DNA of 64,000 bases, taken from NCBI GenBank assembly GCA_030491005.1, contig JAKZMJ010000005.1, forward strand, positions 124,001 to 188,000, read 5' to 3'. Shown in pieces: positions 63,146 to 64,000 of this stretch. Each line of letters opens with the position of its first letter. Positions within the stretch are counted from its first letter, which is position 1. The notes beneath the pieces were generated by a model, which was not told where the DNA came from, made no database searches, and worked only from the letters and a program-made list of their open reading frames with translations. The stretch is from Sulfurospirillum sp. GTDB taxonomy: Bacteria; Campylobacterota; Campylobacteria; Campylobacterales; Arcobacteraceae. A program made the translations under genes and the position numbers.

Positions 63146-64000
63146 ATGAATGTTAAAAAATTTTTAGCTATTGTTACAATAATAGGAATTATATCTTTTC
63201 CTATTGTAGTTGATAAGCTTATAAGTAAGGCTGTCATAAATGAAAAAAATACTTTACTTACTTATGGTCTTGAATTAAATGTTAAAAAAGAATTTGGCTT
63301 TTTTGGTTCTAAAAGAGATATTGAACTTACTATCATAGATGCTGAAATTTTTTTTAAAACACTCTTGATTAAACTTGATATTAAGATTTTTGAGAAAAAA
63401 CAATTAGCAAATTTCTTTTCTACTTCTAAAATAGATGATGTTTTAAAAGGAATGAAATTTAAAGGTAATATTATAACAAATAATTATTTGCCAAATGATT
63501 ATGAGATTAATTTAGCTTTAAAAAAACTATCTACGAAAATAATGAGTGTGGTTTCTGTTGAAAAAGATTTAGAATTTATAATAGATTTATTAGAAGAAGA
63601 GATTGTTGAATTCAAGATTATACTCAATGCAAATAATGAAGATGATTATACTATAATTCTAAAAGATATAAAAAAAGAAATGAATATTAAAGGTGAAAAA
63701 ATATTCTTTGAGTTTGCAGATAATAAACTTGTTAAAGAAGATAATATGTATACTTATACGATAAATAAACAAATCTTTAAAACAAATAATAAAACAAACA
63801 ATAAAGCAAATATATCTTTAAGTATGAATAATTTCAAAGAAACTTACTCCTATGATGATGAGTTCAATCAATTTCTTGATATATCCTTAAATGATTATGA
63901 ATTATTTACAAAAACATTCAATCTTAAGGTATTAAAGTTTTTTATGAAAATAAAAACTAGTTCAAAAAAAGAAATTGTAAATAATGATTTTTTACTTAAT
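63146..64000 (+). CDS. Signal-anchored protein, unknown function, 3' end outside the window
   Basis: ATG at 63146 with a perfect AAGGAG 9 nt upstream opens a frame that stays open to the end of the window (285 codons). The N-terminus (MNVKKFLAIVTIIGIISFPIV) is a signal peptide or membrane anchor. The rest is a charged soluble domain with repeated beta-strand-like segments. The layout recalls the DUF945 (YdgA-type) proteins, but the sequence match is not good enough to name it. Confidence 0.7.
   Translation, partial: MNVKKFLAIVTIIGIISFPIVVDKLISKAVINEKNTLLTYGLELNVKKEFGFFGSKRDIELTIIDAEIFFKTLLIKLDIKIFEKKQLANFFSTSKIDDVLKGMKFKGNIITNNYLPNDYEINLALKKLSTKIMSVVSVEKDLEFIIDLLEEEIVEFKIILNANNEDDYTIILKDIKKEMNIKGEKIFFEFADNKLVKEDNMYTYTINKQIFKTNNKTNNKANISLSMNNFKETYSYDDEFNQFLDISLNDYELFTKTFNLKVLKFFMKIKTSSKKEIVNNDFLLN

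Noticed and set aside
1-64000. CRISPR arrays, tRNA or rRNA genes
   Set aside because: No regularly spaced repeats with unique spacers, no GTTCGAATC-type T-loop with acceptor pairing and no rRNA-like GC-richer stretch were noticed by eye.

Overview
The window is very AT-rich chromosomal DNA, by eye about a quarter G+C. Gene content and order point to a Campylobacterota bacterium, most likely an Arcobacter-type organism. The indicators are queH-lpxB / fabZ-lpxA-clpX-mreB-mreC, short-form hisG, ccoG, single-subunit hisIE, DUF5718 and a class Ia ribonucleotide reductase, all of which resemble that group. The taxonomic call is inference from recognised protein families, not from a search.

Layout. 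0-3.2 kb: the end of a DUF3050 gene, then hisH-hisA and an APH-fold kinase. 3.2-6.8 kb: copper efflux (copZ-copA), with a small Abi_2 (HEPN) cassette inserted at the copA 3' end. 6.8-15.9 kb: a catabolic locus on the minus strand (two aldolase/citrate-lyase proteins, a mesaconyl-CoA-hydratase-like MaoC protein, an acyl-CoA synthetase fused to a CitE domain) with a divergent IclR regulator. 15.9-22.4 kb: envelope and housekeeping operon. 22.4-30.8 kb: a lipoprotein, thiL, truD, a small type II secretion/type IV pilus-like set (inner-membrane proteins, ATPase, pseudopilin), an IS element and a eukaryote-like arginine kinase. 30.8-41.8 kb: membrane proteins, ccoG, rluA, purB, nrdAB, coaX, hisG and a methyltransferase. 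41.8-48.8 kb: an accessory hot spot with a ygjP fragment, a broken IS3-family element, a zeta-toxin-like kinase gene split by an IS5-like element, a 0.2 kb inverted-repeat element with a transposase-tail fragment, an FRG-domain protein and a single-chain DUF262-DUF1524 (GmrSD-like) protein. 48.9-53.1 kb: tautomerase, aldo/keto reductase, a periplasmic thioredoxin-like protein with an in-frame TGA, flavodoxin and radA. 53.1-54.2 kb: a very AT-rich region full of TATGTAT/ATACATA heptamers and palindromes in front of a Phd-like gene with no visible toxin. 54.2-64 kb: ilvE, an SPFH protein, hisIE, an MFS/RDD/pyrE/frr/deacetylase/secG run, a bioC-like methyltransferase, a ThiD2-like gene, a Bax-inhibitor-1 homologue and a partial anchored protein.

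Most notable points. (1) At 50708-51073 a thioredoxin-like gene has TGA exactly where the first cysteine of CxxC belongs. A hairpin with an AGGTA loop begins its loop 17 nt after that TGA, the same distance as I recall for the E. coli fdhF SECIS, so this is probably a selenoprotein that simple ORF calling would miss. (2) The 9.0-15.9 kb locus looks like a C5-dicarboxylate (mesaconate/itaconate/citramalate type) CoA pathway built around an unusual synthetase-lyase fusion. (3) A complete arginine kinase sits 12 nt upstream of a pseudopilin. (4) The zeta-kinase gene can be restored in frame by removing the IS and one TA, which fixes the IS ends to the base. (5) An orphan Phd-like regulator sits beside at least eleven copies of a heptamer. 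No tRNA, rRNA or CRISPR array was recognised.
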